Positions 48,095-56,820 of a DNA stretch of 64,000 nucleotides are shown here, in pieces. The position numbers and the translations under genes are program-made. Numbering within the stretch: the first letter of the stretch is position 1; each line of letters begins with the position of its first letter. This DNA comes from Oceanospirillum linum. Its GTDB lineage: Bacteria; Pseudomonadota; Gammaproteobacteria; Pseudomonadales; Halomonadaceae. The notes beneath the pieces are model-generated. The model was given only the letters and a program-made list of their open reading frames with translations. It searched no databases and was not told the origin of the DNA. Location: positions 62,001 to 126,000 of the forward strand of contig NZ_FXTS01000010.1 in assembly GCF_900182785.1 (NCBI RefSeq). Reading direction: 5' to 3'.

Positions 48095-49318
48095 TCACTC
48101 AATGATTTTAGCAACAACACCAGCACCTACAGTACGACCACCTTCGCGGATAGCGAAGCGCAGACCTTCTTCCATCGCAATAGGAACGATCAGGGTAGCG
48201 CGCAGTTGAACATTGTCACCCGGCATTACCATTTCAACGCCTTCTGGCAGCTCACAAGCACCAGTTACGTCAGTTGTACGGAAGTAGAACTGTGGACGAT
48301 AGCCTTTGAAGAAAGGAGTGTGACGACCACCCTCTTCTTTAGACAGGATGTACACTTCTGCTTCAAATTCAGTGTGAGGAGAGATAGAACCTGGCTGGCA
48401 CAGAACCTGACCACGTTCAACATCTTCACGCTTAGTACCACGCAGCAGTGCACCAATGTTCTCACCTGCACGACCTTCGTCAAGCAGCTTACGGAACATC
48501 TCAACACCAGTACAGGTAGTCTTAACAGTGTCTTTAATACCAACGATTTCAACTTCGCTACCGGTATTAACGATACCACGCTCAACACGACCTGTTACAA
48601 CAGTACCACGACCGGAGATGGAGAATACATCTTCGATAGGCATCAGGAATGCACCGTCGATTGCACGCTCTGGCTCAGGGATGTACTCATCCAGAGCTTT
48701 AACCAGTTTAGCTACAGCAGTTGTACCCAGCTCGTCAGCATCTTCGCCATTCAGAGCCATCAGCGCAGAACCTGCAATGATTGGAGTGTCGTCACCAGGG
48801 AAGTCATAAGTAGACAGCAGATCACGGATTTCCATGTCTACCAGCTCCAGCATCTCGTCGTACTCTTCAGTACCAACGCCGCCACAGTCTTCAGCCAGCA
48901 GGTCTGCTTTGTTCAGGAATACAACGATGTAAGGTACACCAACCTGACGAGACAGCAGGATGTGCTCACGAGTCTGAGGCATAGGGCCATCAGTCGCACC
49001 ACAAACCAGAATCGCACCATCCATCTGAGCAGCACCAGTGATCATGTTTTTAACATAATCGGCGTGACCCGGGCAGTCTACGTGCGCGTAGTGACGGATG
49101 TCAGAATCATACTCAACGTGAGAAGTTGCGATAGTAATACCACGCTCACGCTCTTCAGGAGCATTATCGATACCATCAAATGCAACCGCTTCACCACCGA
49201 AAACTTCTGCACATACACGAGTCAGAGCAGCAGTCAGTGTAGTTTTACCGTGGTCAACGTGGCCGATAGTACCAACGTTTACGTGCGGTTTGGAACGTTC
49301 AAATTTTTCTTTAGACAC
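48095..49318 (-). CDS. tuf: Elongation factor Tu
   Basis: The 407-residue GTPase that delivers aminoacyl-tRNA to the ribosome. The P loop GHVDHGKT, switch II DCPGHADYVKNM with the catalytic His, and the guanine-specificity NKAD are all intact, followed by the two beta-barrel domains. It is a few residues longer than in E. coli because of an insertion around the EDCGGVGTEEYDEM region. This is the str-operon copy; a second tuf copy, often placed before secE-nusG, would be outside the window. Confidence 0.99.
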   Translation of the reverse strand: MSKEKFERSKPHVNVGTIGHVDHGKTTLTAALTRVCAEVFGGEAVAFDGIDNAPEERERGITIATSHVEYDSDIRHYAHVDCPGHADYVKNMITGAAQMDGAILVCGATDGPMPQTREHILLSRQVGVPYIVVFLNKADLLAEDCGGVGTEEYDEMLELVDMEIRDLLSTYDFPGDDTPIIAGSALMALNGEDADELGTTAVAKLVKALDEYIPEPERAIDGAFLMPIEDVFSISGRGTVVTGRVERGIVNTGSEVEIVGIKDTVKTTCTGVEMFRKLLDEGRAGENIGALLRGTKREDVERGQVLCQPGSISPHTEFEAEVYILSKEEGGRHTPFFKGYRPQFYFRTTDVTGACELPEGVEMVMPGDNVQLRATLIVPIAMEEGLRFAIREGGRTVGAGVVAKIIE

Positions 49319-49346
49319 AGCTAAAACCTCTTTTCATATTTAGCGG

Positions 49347-51455
49347 CTATTTATGATTAATAACAGCTTCAACAATGCTTGAAGGTGCTTCCGCATATTC
49401 CTCAAACTCCATGCTGTAGCTGGCACGGCCTTGAGTTGCGGAGCGCAGGTCGGTTGCATAACCGAACATTTCACCTAGCGGTACCAGGGCACGAATGACT
49501 TTCCCCGAGACGGTGTCATCCATACCTTGAACCAAACCACGACGACGGTTCAGGTCGCCCATTACATCACCCATATATTCTTCAGGCGTTACCACCTCAA
49601 CCTTCATTACAGGCTCTAGAAGAACAGGATCTGCATTGATACAACCTTGTCTGACAGCCATAGAACCCGCGATCTTGAACGCCATCTCATTGGAGTCCAC
49701 ATCATGGTATGAGCCATCATACAATGTAACCTTAACGTCGATCATAGGGTAACCGGCCAGAACACCATTCTGCAGCTGCTCAGAGCAGCCCTTGTCTACA
49801 GCAGGAATGTATTCTTTAGGCACCACACCACCTACGATTTCGCTATTGAATTCGTAGATTTTTTCACCGTCTTCACCCTTATCAGTCAAAGGCTCAATAC
49901 GCAGCCAAACATGACCAAACTGACCACGACCACCAGATTGACGTATAAACTTTCCTTCCTGCTCTACAGCGGAACGGATTGTTTCACGATAGGCAACTTG
50001 CGGCTTACCAATATTTGCATCGACCTTGAACTCACGGCTCATACGATCAACGATAATATCAAGGTGCAACTCACCCATACCTGAAATCAGGGTCTGGCCG
50101 GTTTCTTCGTCAGTCTGCACACGGAATGATGGATCTTCCTGAGCAAGTTTACCCAGTGCTACGCCCATTTTCTCCTGATCCGCCTGAGTCTTAGGCTCAA
50201 CCGCAACAGAAATAACAGGCTCTGGAAACTCCATACGCTCAAGGATGATTTTCCCACCCGCATCACACAGGGTGTCACCTGTGGTGACATCTTTCATGCC
50301 GATTAGGGCAGCGATATCACCTGCACGGACTTCTTTGATCTCTTCACGGTCATTTGCATGCATCTGAACCATGCGGCCCACACGCTCTTTCTTGCCTTTG
50401 ACAGAGTTATACACACTGTCACCAGACTTCAAAACACCGGAATACACGCGAACAAAGGTCAGCGCACCCACAAAGGGGTCGGTAGCAATCTTGAAAGCCA
50501 AAGCGGAGAAATGCGCGGAATCATCCGCTTCACGATTGGCGATGGTTTCACCATCATCCAACGTCCCTTCAATCGCTTTAACTTCCGTTGGAGCCGGCAG
50601 ATACTCTACAACGGCATCCAAAACTGCCTGAACGCCCTTGTTCTTAAAAGCAGAACCACAAAGCGCCAGTACAATTTCATTATTCAAAACACGGGCACGA
50701 AGACCTGACTTAATCTCATCGATTGTCAGCTCTTCGCCTTCGAGATACTTGTCCATCAGCTCATCAGATGCTTCGGCTGCTGCCTCAATCATCTTCTCAC
50801 GATATTCCTCAGCCTGATCAAGAAGCTCCGCCGGAACTTCTTTAAGCTCATAAGTCATACCGTTATCGGCCATATCCCAGTAGATCGCCTTCATGCGCAT
50901 CAAGTCGATAACGCCTTCAAACTCATCTTCTGCACCGATATTCAACTGAATAGGAATCGGTGTCGCTTTCAGGCGACTCTCAATCTGGTCGACCACACGC
51001 AGAAAATCTGCGCCCGTCCGATCCATCTTGTTAACAAATACGATTCGGGGGACTTCGTACTTGTTTGCCTGACGCCATACCGTTTCAGACTGTGGCTCAA
51101 CACCAGAGGAACCACAGAAAACCACCACAGCACCATCAAGCACACGCAACGAACGCTCAACTTCAATAGTGAAGTCTACGTGCCCGGGTGTGTCAATAAT
51201 GTTAATTCTGTGTTGATCAAACTGTTGATCCATACCTGACCAGAAACAGGTAGTAGCAGCAGAAGTGATGGTAATACCACGCTCCTGCTCTTGCTCCATC
51301 CAGTCCATGGTCGCCGCGCCATCATGTACTTCACCAATCTTATGTGAAAGACCAGTGTAAAAAAGCACGCGCTCAGTTGTTGTTGTCTTACCAGCATCAA
51401 CGTGCGCGCAAATACCGATGTTACGGTAGCGGTCAATTGGGGTCTTACGTGCCAC
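49347..51455 (-). CDS. fusA: Elongation factor G
   Basis: The 702-residue translocation GTPase. The five domains are complete: the P loop AHVDAGKTTTTER, switch II DTPGHVDFTIEVERS, NKMDRTGADF for guanine specificity, and in domain IV the loop around HDVDSNEMAFKIAG. It lies in the str operon between rpsG (18 bp) and tuf (28 bp). An additional fusA paralogue elsewhere cannot be excluded. Confidence 0.99.
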   Translation of the reverse strand: MARKTPIDRYRNIGICAHVDAGKTTTTERVLFYTGLSHKIGEVHDGAATMDWMEQEQERGITITSAATTCFWSGMDQQFDQHRINIIDTPGHVDFTIEVERSLRVLDGAVVVFCGSSGVEPQSETVWRQANKYEVPRIVFVNKMDRTGADFLRVVDQIESRLKATPIPIQLNIGAEDEFEGVIDLMRMKAIYWDMADNGMTYELKEVPAELLDQAEEYREKMIEAAAEASDELMDKYLEGEELTIDEIKSGLRARVLNNEIVLALCGSAFKNKGVQAVLDAVVEYLPAPTEVKAIEGTLDDGETIANREADDSAHFSALAFKIATDPFVGALTFVRVYSGVLKSGDSVYNSVKGKKERVGRMVQMHANDREEIKEVRAGDIAALIGMKDVTTGDTLCDAGGKIILERMEFPEPVISVAVEPKTQADQEKMGVALGKLAQEDPSFRVQTDEETGQTLISGMGELHLDIIVDRMSREFKVDANIGKPQVAYRETIRSAVEQEGKFIRQSGGRGQFGHVWLRIEPLTDKGEDGEKIYEFNSEIVGGVVPKEYIPAVDKGCSEQLQNGVLAGYPMIDVKVTLYDGSYHDVDSNEMAFKIAGSMAVRQGCINADPVLLEPVMKVEVVTPEEYMGDVMGDLNRRRGLVQGMDDTVSGKVIRALVPLGEMFGYATDLRSATQGRASYSMEFEEYAEAPSSIVEAVINHK

Positions 51456-51473
51456 GACATATCTCCCGTTATA

Positions 51474-51944
51474 TTAGAAGCGGTAGTGCGAGAATGCCTT
51501 GTTCGCTTCTGCCATGCGGTGAACGTCTTCACGTTTCTTAACAGCAGCACCTTTACCTTCAGCTGCGTCAAGAATTTCACCAGCAAGACGCAGATCCATG
51601 GATTTTTCACCACGGCTACGCGCTGCATCTACCAACCAACGCATAGCAAGAGCCATACGACGGGCAGGACGCACTTCAACGGGTACCTGATATGTAGCAC
51701 CACCCACACGGCGGGATTTTACTTCCACCAAAGGCTGGATAGATTCAAGTGCTTTTTCAAACATTTCCAGCGGTTGCTCTTTGCTGCGCTCTTCTACTTT
51801 CTCCAGAGCACCGTAAACGATTTTTTCAGCAACAGATTTCTTACCGCTAACCATTACATGGTTCATAAACTTAGCCAGGCGCTCATTACCGAACTTAGGA
51901 TCCGGGATAATTTCACGCTTTGCGGCGACGCGACGTCTAGGCAT
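51474..51944 (-). CDS. rpsG: 30S ribosomal protein S7
   Basis: A 156-residue protein that starts assembly of the small-subunit head and, in E. coli, represses the str operon by binding the rpsL-rpsG spacer. MPRRRVAAKREIIPDPKFGNE in part, GGATYQVPVEVRPARRMALA in parts and the C-terminal AHYRF-like SHYRF are conserved. The 77-bp spacer after rpsL could carry the feedback site. Confidence 0.99.
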   Translation of the reverse strand: MPRRRVAAKREIIPDPKFGNERLAKFMNHVMVSGKKSVAEKIVYGALEKVEERSKEQPLEMFEKALESIQPLVEVKSRRVGGATYQVPVEVRPARRMALAMRWLVDAARSRGEKSMDLRLAGEILDAAEGKGAAVKKREDVHRMAEANKAFSHYRF

Positions 51945-52021
51945 TGATAAGCCCTCTTCCAGGTCTTCAGGTAAATCCGGAATTTACTCCGGCCTTACTC
52001 TTATCGACAGAGATTAATTTA

Positions 52022-52396
52022 TTAAGACTTAGGACGCTTGGTTCCGTATTTGGAACGGCCCTGTTTACGATCCTGAACACCAGAAGTATCCAAGCTACCA
52101 CGAACTGTGTGATAACGAACACCTGGCAAATCCTTCACACGACCACCGCGGATCAGAACAACAGAGTGCTCCTGAAGGTTGTGACCTTCACCGCCGATGT
52201 ATGAAGAAACTTCAAAACCGTTAGTCAAACGTACACGACATACCTTACGAAGAGCCGAGTTAGGCTTCTTAGGGGTAGTTGTGTATACACGAGTACATAC
52301 ACCGCGTTTTTGCGGGCAGCTTTGAAGAGCAGGTACGTCACTCTTCTCAACTTTACGCTTACGAGGTTTGCGTACCAACTGATTGATGGTTGCCAT
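52022..52396 (-). CDS. rpsL: 30S ribosomal protein S12
   Basis: A 124-residue protein at the decoding centre. From the ATG at 52396 it begins MATINQLVRKPRKRKVEKSD. The TTPKKPNSALRKV segment has the wild-type lysine whose replacement gives streptomycin resistance in other species, and RGGRVKDLPGVRYHTVRG is normal, so no resistance change is visible at these positions. It is the first gene of the str operon. Confidence 0.99.
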   Translation of the reverse strand: MATINQLVRKPRKRKVEKSDVPALQSCPQKRGVCTRVYTTTPKKPNSALRKVCRVRLTNGFEVSSYIGGEGHNLQEHSVVLIRGGRVKDLPGVRYHTVRGSLDTSGVQDRKQGRSKYGTKRPKS

Positions 52397-52467
52397 GAAA
52401 GCAGACTCCACGTTGTACACAAAAAAGACAGTGGTTAAACCACCGCCATACTAATTTAAGGAGGCGC

Positions 52468-52496
52468 ATTGTATGTTGCCTCCCCTATACAGTCAA
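52468..52496 (-). promoter_or_regulatory. Promoter of the str operon (rpsL)
   Basis: On the minus strand TTGACT (52496-52491), a 17-bp spacer and TACAAT (52473-52468) are followed by GCGCC. The design is almost the same as the S10 promoter. The -35 hexamer begins inside the base of the rpoC terminator stem. The predicted leader to rpsL is about 65 bases. Confidence 0.85.
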
Positions 52497-52517
52497 GGCC
52501 GGACATCATCCGGCCTT
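52495..52517 (-). terminator. Probable terminator of rpoC
   Basis: AAGGCCGG (52495-52502) pairs with CCGGCCTT (52510-52517) around seven bases. Only two T bases follow the stem, so termination may be partial, allowing some read-through into the str operon. Confidence 0.6.
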
Positions 52518-52542
52518 CACTCACTTCACCGCGAAGTAAATA

Positions 52543-55500
52543 TTAATCTTCGCTGTTCAGCATTTCACTCAGAGCTGCTTCAACTTCACTGGCCGTCGGA
52601 CCAGCCAAAGCTGCTTCAGCATCCTGAAGTTTTTGCTTACGATTGCTATGGTAAGTCAGACCTGTACCCGCAGGAATCAGGCGACCTACAACAACATTCT
52701 CTTTCAGACCACGGAGTTGATCGCGCTTACCGGTTACAGCAGCTTCGGTCAGTACTCTTGTGGTTTCCTGGAAAGATGCAGCAGAGATAAAGGATTCTGT
52801 TGCCAGAGATGCCTTAGTAATACCCTGCAGCACACGAGTGTACTTAGCCGGGAATTTATCTGCCTTCTCGAGAATCTCGTTCTCTTCCAGAACCTGAGAT
52901 ACTTCAACCTGATCGCCCTGAATAAAGGTAGAGTCACCGGATTCTGTGATCTCTGCTTTACGCAGCATCTGGCGGGCAATAACTTCGATATGCTTATCGT
53001 TAATGCCTACACCCTGCAAGCGATAAACTTCCTGCACTTCACTGGTAATATATTCAGCCAGTTTACTGACACCCAGAAGACGCAGAATATCGTGCGGGTT
53101 GGATGGGCCATCAGAGATCACCTCACCACGCTCAACTTTTTCACCCTCAAACACGTTCATCACGCGCCATTTAGGGATCAGCACTTCATAAGTCTCACCA
53201 TTATCCTGAGTAATCTGGATACGGCGCTTACCCTTAGTTTCTTTACCGAAAGTCACAACACCAGAAACTTCAGCCAGCAGAGCAGGCTCTTTCGGACGTC
53301 GCGCTTCAAACAGGTCAGCCACTCGCGGCAGACCACCGGTAATATCTTTGTTACCACTGGATTCCTGAGGAATACGGGCAATAATTTCACCGACGCCAAC
53401 TTCTTTGCCATCCTCAACGGTAACAACTGCATTACCAGGAAGCAGGTACTGTAGCGGTGTCTGTGAGTTCGGCATCGCAAGCTCATTGCCTGCTTCATCC
53501 AACAGCATAATCATTGGACGTAAATCTTTACCTGCTGCCGGGCGGGCAGACGGGTCGATAACCTCAATAGAGGAAAGACCAGTCAGTTCATCCTGGGTAC
53601 GGGTAATGGTGATACCATCTTCCATCTGGTTAAACTTGGCGCGACCCGCCATTTCAACCACGATTGGGTGGGTGTGCGGGTCCCACTTCGCCAGAATCTG
53701 ACCGGATTCAACCATGTCACCTTCACGAACACTAATTTCTGCACCGTATGGCAGCTTGTAGTATTCACGCTCACGGCCAGTTTCATCAGCCACCGCCAAT
53801 GCACCGGAACGGGAGACAGCAACCAGTTTACCGTCTTTACGCTCTACAACCTTGATGTTGTGGAAGCGAACTGTGCCACCATGCTTAACCTGCACATTAT
53901 CGATAGCTGACGCACGGGAAGCGGCACCACCAATGTGGAAAGTACGCATGGTCAGCTGGGTTCCAGGCTCACCAATCGACTGAGCCGCGATAACACCGAC
54001 AGCCTCACCCACGTTAACCAGGTGTCCACGTGCTAGGTCACGACCATAACAGCTTGAGCAGACGCCATACCGCGTATCACATGAGATTGCAGAGCGTACA
54101 ATAATCTCATCAACACCCATGGTATCCAGACGATCACACCAGGCCTCATCCAGCAGAGTACCGCGAGGAATCAGGATCTCGCCGGTATCATGCTTAACCA
54201 CATCCTGCGCCACAACACGACCCAGAACACGATGTCCCAGAGGTACAACGATATCACCACCCTCAATCAGAGGATGCATGGTCAGGCCGTTTTCGGTACC
54301 ACAGTCATGCTCAGTAACCACCAGATCCTGTGCCACATCGACCAAGCGACGTGTCAGATAACCGGAGTTAGCGGTTTTCAGTGCCGTATCCGCCAAACCT
54401 TTACGAGCACCGTGGGTCGAGATGAAGTACTGAAGTACGTTCAGACCTTCACGGAAGTTCGCCACAATCGGTGTTTCGATGATGGAGCCATCCGGCTTAG
54501 CCATCAGGCCGCGCATACCCGCCAACTGACGAATCTGTGCAGCACTACCACGAGCACCAGAGTCAGCCATCATGAATACAGAGTTGAAAGAGTCCTGCTC
54601 TTCCTCTTCTCCATCCCGGTTGATGACCGTCTCTTTCGAGATACCTTCCATCATAGCCTTAGCAACCTTATCGTTTGCTTTCGACCAGATATCGATAACC
54701 TTATTGTACTTCTCGCCCTGAGTTACCAGACCGGAAGAGAACTGCTGTTCAATCTCTTTAACTTCTGCTTCTGCTGCAGCAACAATTTGTGCTTTTGCAT
54801 CAGGAATTACGAAATCGTTCACACCGATAGAAGCACCGGACAGAGTTGCCTGACGGAAACCTGTGTACATCAGTTGGTCAGCAAAAATAACAGTATCTTT
54901 CAGGCCGACACGGCGATACGAGTTATTAATCAGGCGAGAGATCGCCTTTTTGCTCATCGGCTGATTCACCAGATCAAAAGGCAGACCTTTCGGCAGTACG
55001 CGATACAGCATTGCGCGACCAACGGTGGTGTCTTTAATTGAAGTAACTTCTTCAATTTCACCATCGTCCTGTAATAGCTTCTCAGTAATACGCACTTTGA
55101 CTTTAGCCTGCATGTGCACCTTACCGGCACCCAACGCACGCTCTGCTTCGTCAACACCACTGAATACCATACCTTCGCCTTTCGCGTTGATACGGTCACG
55201 GGTCATGTAGTACAGACCCAGTACAACGTCCTGAGAAGGAACGATAATTGGCTCACCGTTCGCAGGAGACAGTACGTTGTTGGTAGACATCATCAACGCA
55301 CGGGCTTCAAGTTGTGCTTCGGTGGTCAGAGGCAGGTGAACAGCCATCTGGTCACCATCGAAGTCAGCGTTATAGGCCGCACAAACCAGCGGGTGCAGCT
55401 GAATCGCTTTACCTTCAATCAGAAGAGGCTCAAATGCCTGAATACCCAGACGGTGCAGTGTTGGTGCACGGTTCAGTAGTACCGGGTGTTCACGGATAAC

Positions 55501-56742
55501 CTCAGCCAGGATATCCCATACTTCAGGCAGCTCACGTTCAACCATCTTTTTAGCAGCTTTAATGGTTGTCGCCATACCTTTTGCTTCCAGGCGCGCAAAG
55601 ATAAATGGCTTGAACAGTTCAAGGGCCATTTTCTTCGGCAGACCGCACTGGTGCAGTTTCAGCTGCGGACCTACGGTAATTACAGAACGACCGGAGTAGT
55701 CCACACGCTTACCGAGAAGGTTCTGACGGAAACGACCCTGCTTACCTTTGATCATATCTGCCAAAGATTTCAGAGGACGTTTATTAGAGCCTGTAATCGC
55801 ACGACCACGACGACCGTTATCCAGCAGGGCATCAACCGATTCCTGCAGCATACGTTTTTCGTTACGTACGATAATGTCAGGAGCGTTCAGATCCAGCAGA
55901 CGCTTCAGACGGTTATTACGGTTAATCACACGACGGTACAGATCGTTCAGATCCGAAGTCGCGAAACGACCACCATCCAGAGGAACCAGTGGACGCAGAT
56001 CAGGTGGCAGTACAGGCAGTACTTCCATGATCATCCACTCAGGCTTGTTACCTGATTTAAAGAAGGCTTCCAGCAGTTTCAGGCGCTTGGACAGCTTCTT
56101 AATTTTGGTTTCACTGTTGGTTTGCGGAATCTCTTCACGCAGGTGATTAATCTCTTCTTCGAGCTCGATGTCTTTCATCAGCTCCTGAATCGCTTCAGCA
56201 CCCATGCGGGCATCGAAGTCATCACCAAACTCTTCCAGTGCTTCGTAGTACTGCTCATCGTTCAGCAGCTGACCACGCTCCAGAGTCGTCATACCCGGAT
56301 CGATCACTACGAAAGATTCGAAGTAAAGCACGCGCTCAATATCACGTAAGGTCATATCCAGAAGCAAGCCGATACGTGACGGCAGAGACTTCAGGAACCA
56401 AATATGTGCAACAGGTGACGCCAGTTCAATATGACCCATACGGTCACGACGTACTTTAGCCTGTGTAACCTCTACACCACATTTTTCACAAATAATACCG
56501 CGGTGCTTCATGCGCTTATATTTACCGCACAGGCACTCGTAGTCTTTTACCGGACCAAAAATTTTGGCACAGAACAGACCATCGCGTTCCGGCTTGAAGG
56601 TACGGTAGTTGATGGTCTCTGGCTTTTTAACTTCGCCAAAGGACCAAGCGCGAATCATATCCGGCGATGCCAGAGTGATTTTAATCGAGTCGAATTCGTC
56701 GCTTTGTCCCTGTGCTTTCAGCACATTAACTAGATCTTTCAT
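52543..56742 (-). CDS. rpoC: RNA polymerase beta' subunit
   Basis: The 1399-residue catalytic subunit of RNA polymerase. From the ATG at 56742 (MKDLVNVLKAQGQ, GGAG ribosome site) it shows the N-terminal zinc site (ECLCGKYKRMKHRGIICEKCG in parts), the active-site NADFDGDQMAVH with three magnesium-binding Asp, the second zinc site (CDTRYGVCSSCYGRDLA in parts) and the trigger loop around GARKGLADTALKTANSGYLTRR in parts. An in-frame TTG lies five codons upstream. It is 78 bp after rpoB, with an intercistronic hairpin. Confidence 0.99.
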   Translation of the reverse strand: MKDLVNVLKAQGQSDEFDSIKITLASPDMIRAWSFGEVKKPETINYRTFKPERDGLFCAKIFGPVKDYECLCGKYKRMKHRGIICEKCGVEVTQAKVRRDRMGHIELASPVAHIWFLKSLPSRIGLLLDMTLRDIERVLYFESFVVIDPGMTTLERGQLLNDEQYYEALEEFGDDFDARMGAEAIQELMKDIELEEEINHLREEIPQTNSETKIKKLSKRLKLLEAFFKSGNKPEWMIMEVLPVLPPDLRPLVPLDGGRFATSDLNDLYRRVINRNNRLKRLLDLNAPDIIVRNEKRMLQESVDALLDNGRRGRAITGSNKRPLKSLADMIKGKQGRFRQNLLGKRVDYSGRSVITVGPQLKLHQCGLPKKMALELFKPFIFARLEAKGMATTIKAAKKMVERELPEVWDILAEVIREHPVLLNRAPTLHRLGIQAFEPLLIEGKAIQLHPLVCAAYNADFDGDQMAVHLPLTTEAQLEARALMMSTNNVLSPANGEPIIVPSQDVVLGLYYMTRDRINAKGEGMVFSGVDEAERALGAGKVHMQAKVKVRITEKLLQDDGEIEEVTSIKDTTVGRAMLYRVLPKGLPFDLVNQPMSKKAISRLINNSYRRVGLKDTVIFADQLMYTGFRQATLSGASIGVNDFVIPDAKAQIVAAAEAEVKEIEQQFSSGLVTQGEKYNKVIDIWSKANDKVAKAMMEGISKETVINRDGEEEEQDSFNSVFMMADSGARGSAAQIRQLAGMRGLMAKPDGSIIETPIVANFREGLNVLQYFISTHGARKGLADTALKTANSGYLTRRLVDVAQDLVVTEHDCGTENGLTMHPLIEGGDIVVPLGHRVLGRVVAQDVVKHDTGEILIPRGTLLDEAWCDRLDTMGVDEIIVRSAISCDTRYGVCSSCYGRDLARGHLVNVGEAVGVIAAQSIGEPGTQLTMRTFHIGGAASRASAIDNVQVKHGGTVRFHNIKVVERKDGKLVAVSRSGALAVADETGREREYYKLPYGAEISVREGDMVESGQILAKWDPHTHPIVVEMAGRAKFNQMEDGITITRTQDELTGLSSIEVIDPSARPAAGKDLRPMIMLLDEAGNELAMPNSQTPLQYLLPGNAVVTVEDGKEVGVGEIIARIPQESSGNKDITGGLPRVADLFEARRPKEPALLAEVSGVVTFGKETKGKRRIQITQDNGETYEVLIPKWRVMNVFEGEKVERGEVISDGPSNPHDILRLLGVSKLAEYITSEVQEVYRLQGVGINDKHIEVIARQMLRKAEITESGDSTFIQGDQVEVSQVLEENEILEKADKFPAKYTRVLQGITKASLATESFISAASFQETTRVLTEAAVTGKRDQLRGLKENVVVGRLIPAGTGLTYHSNRKQKLQDAEAALAGPTASEVEAALSEMLNSED

Positions 56743-56768
56743 CGGCAACTGCTCCAAATGGAGTTACT

Positions 56769-56790
56769 GATGCGGGCCGCAGCCCGCATC
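56769..56790 (-). other. Hairpin in the rpoB-rpoC spacer
   Basis: GATGCGGGC (56769-56777) and GCCCGCATC (56782-56790) form a perfect 9-bp stem with loop CGCA. No T tract follows on the minus strand, so RNA processing or mRNA protection is more likely than termination. Confidence 0.7.
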
Positions 56791-56820
56791 GGAATTCATC
56801 TGCTTCAATCTGTTAAGCGA

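Noticed and set aside
47972..49324. Long plus-strand open frame of 450 codons opposite tuf
   Set aside because: It is the antisense shadow of the highly codon-biased tuf gene; composition is Thr/Ser/Phe-rich with no recognisable domain.
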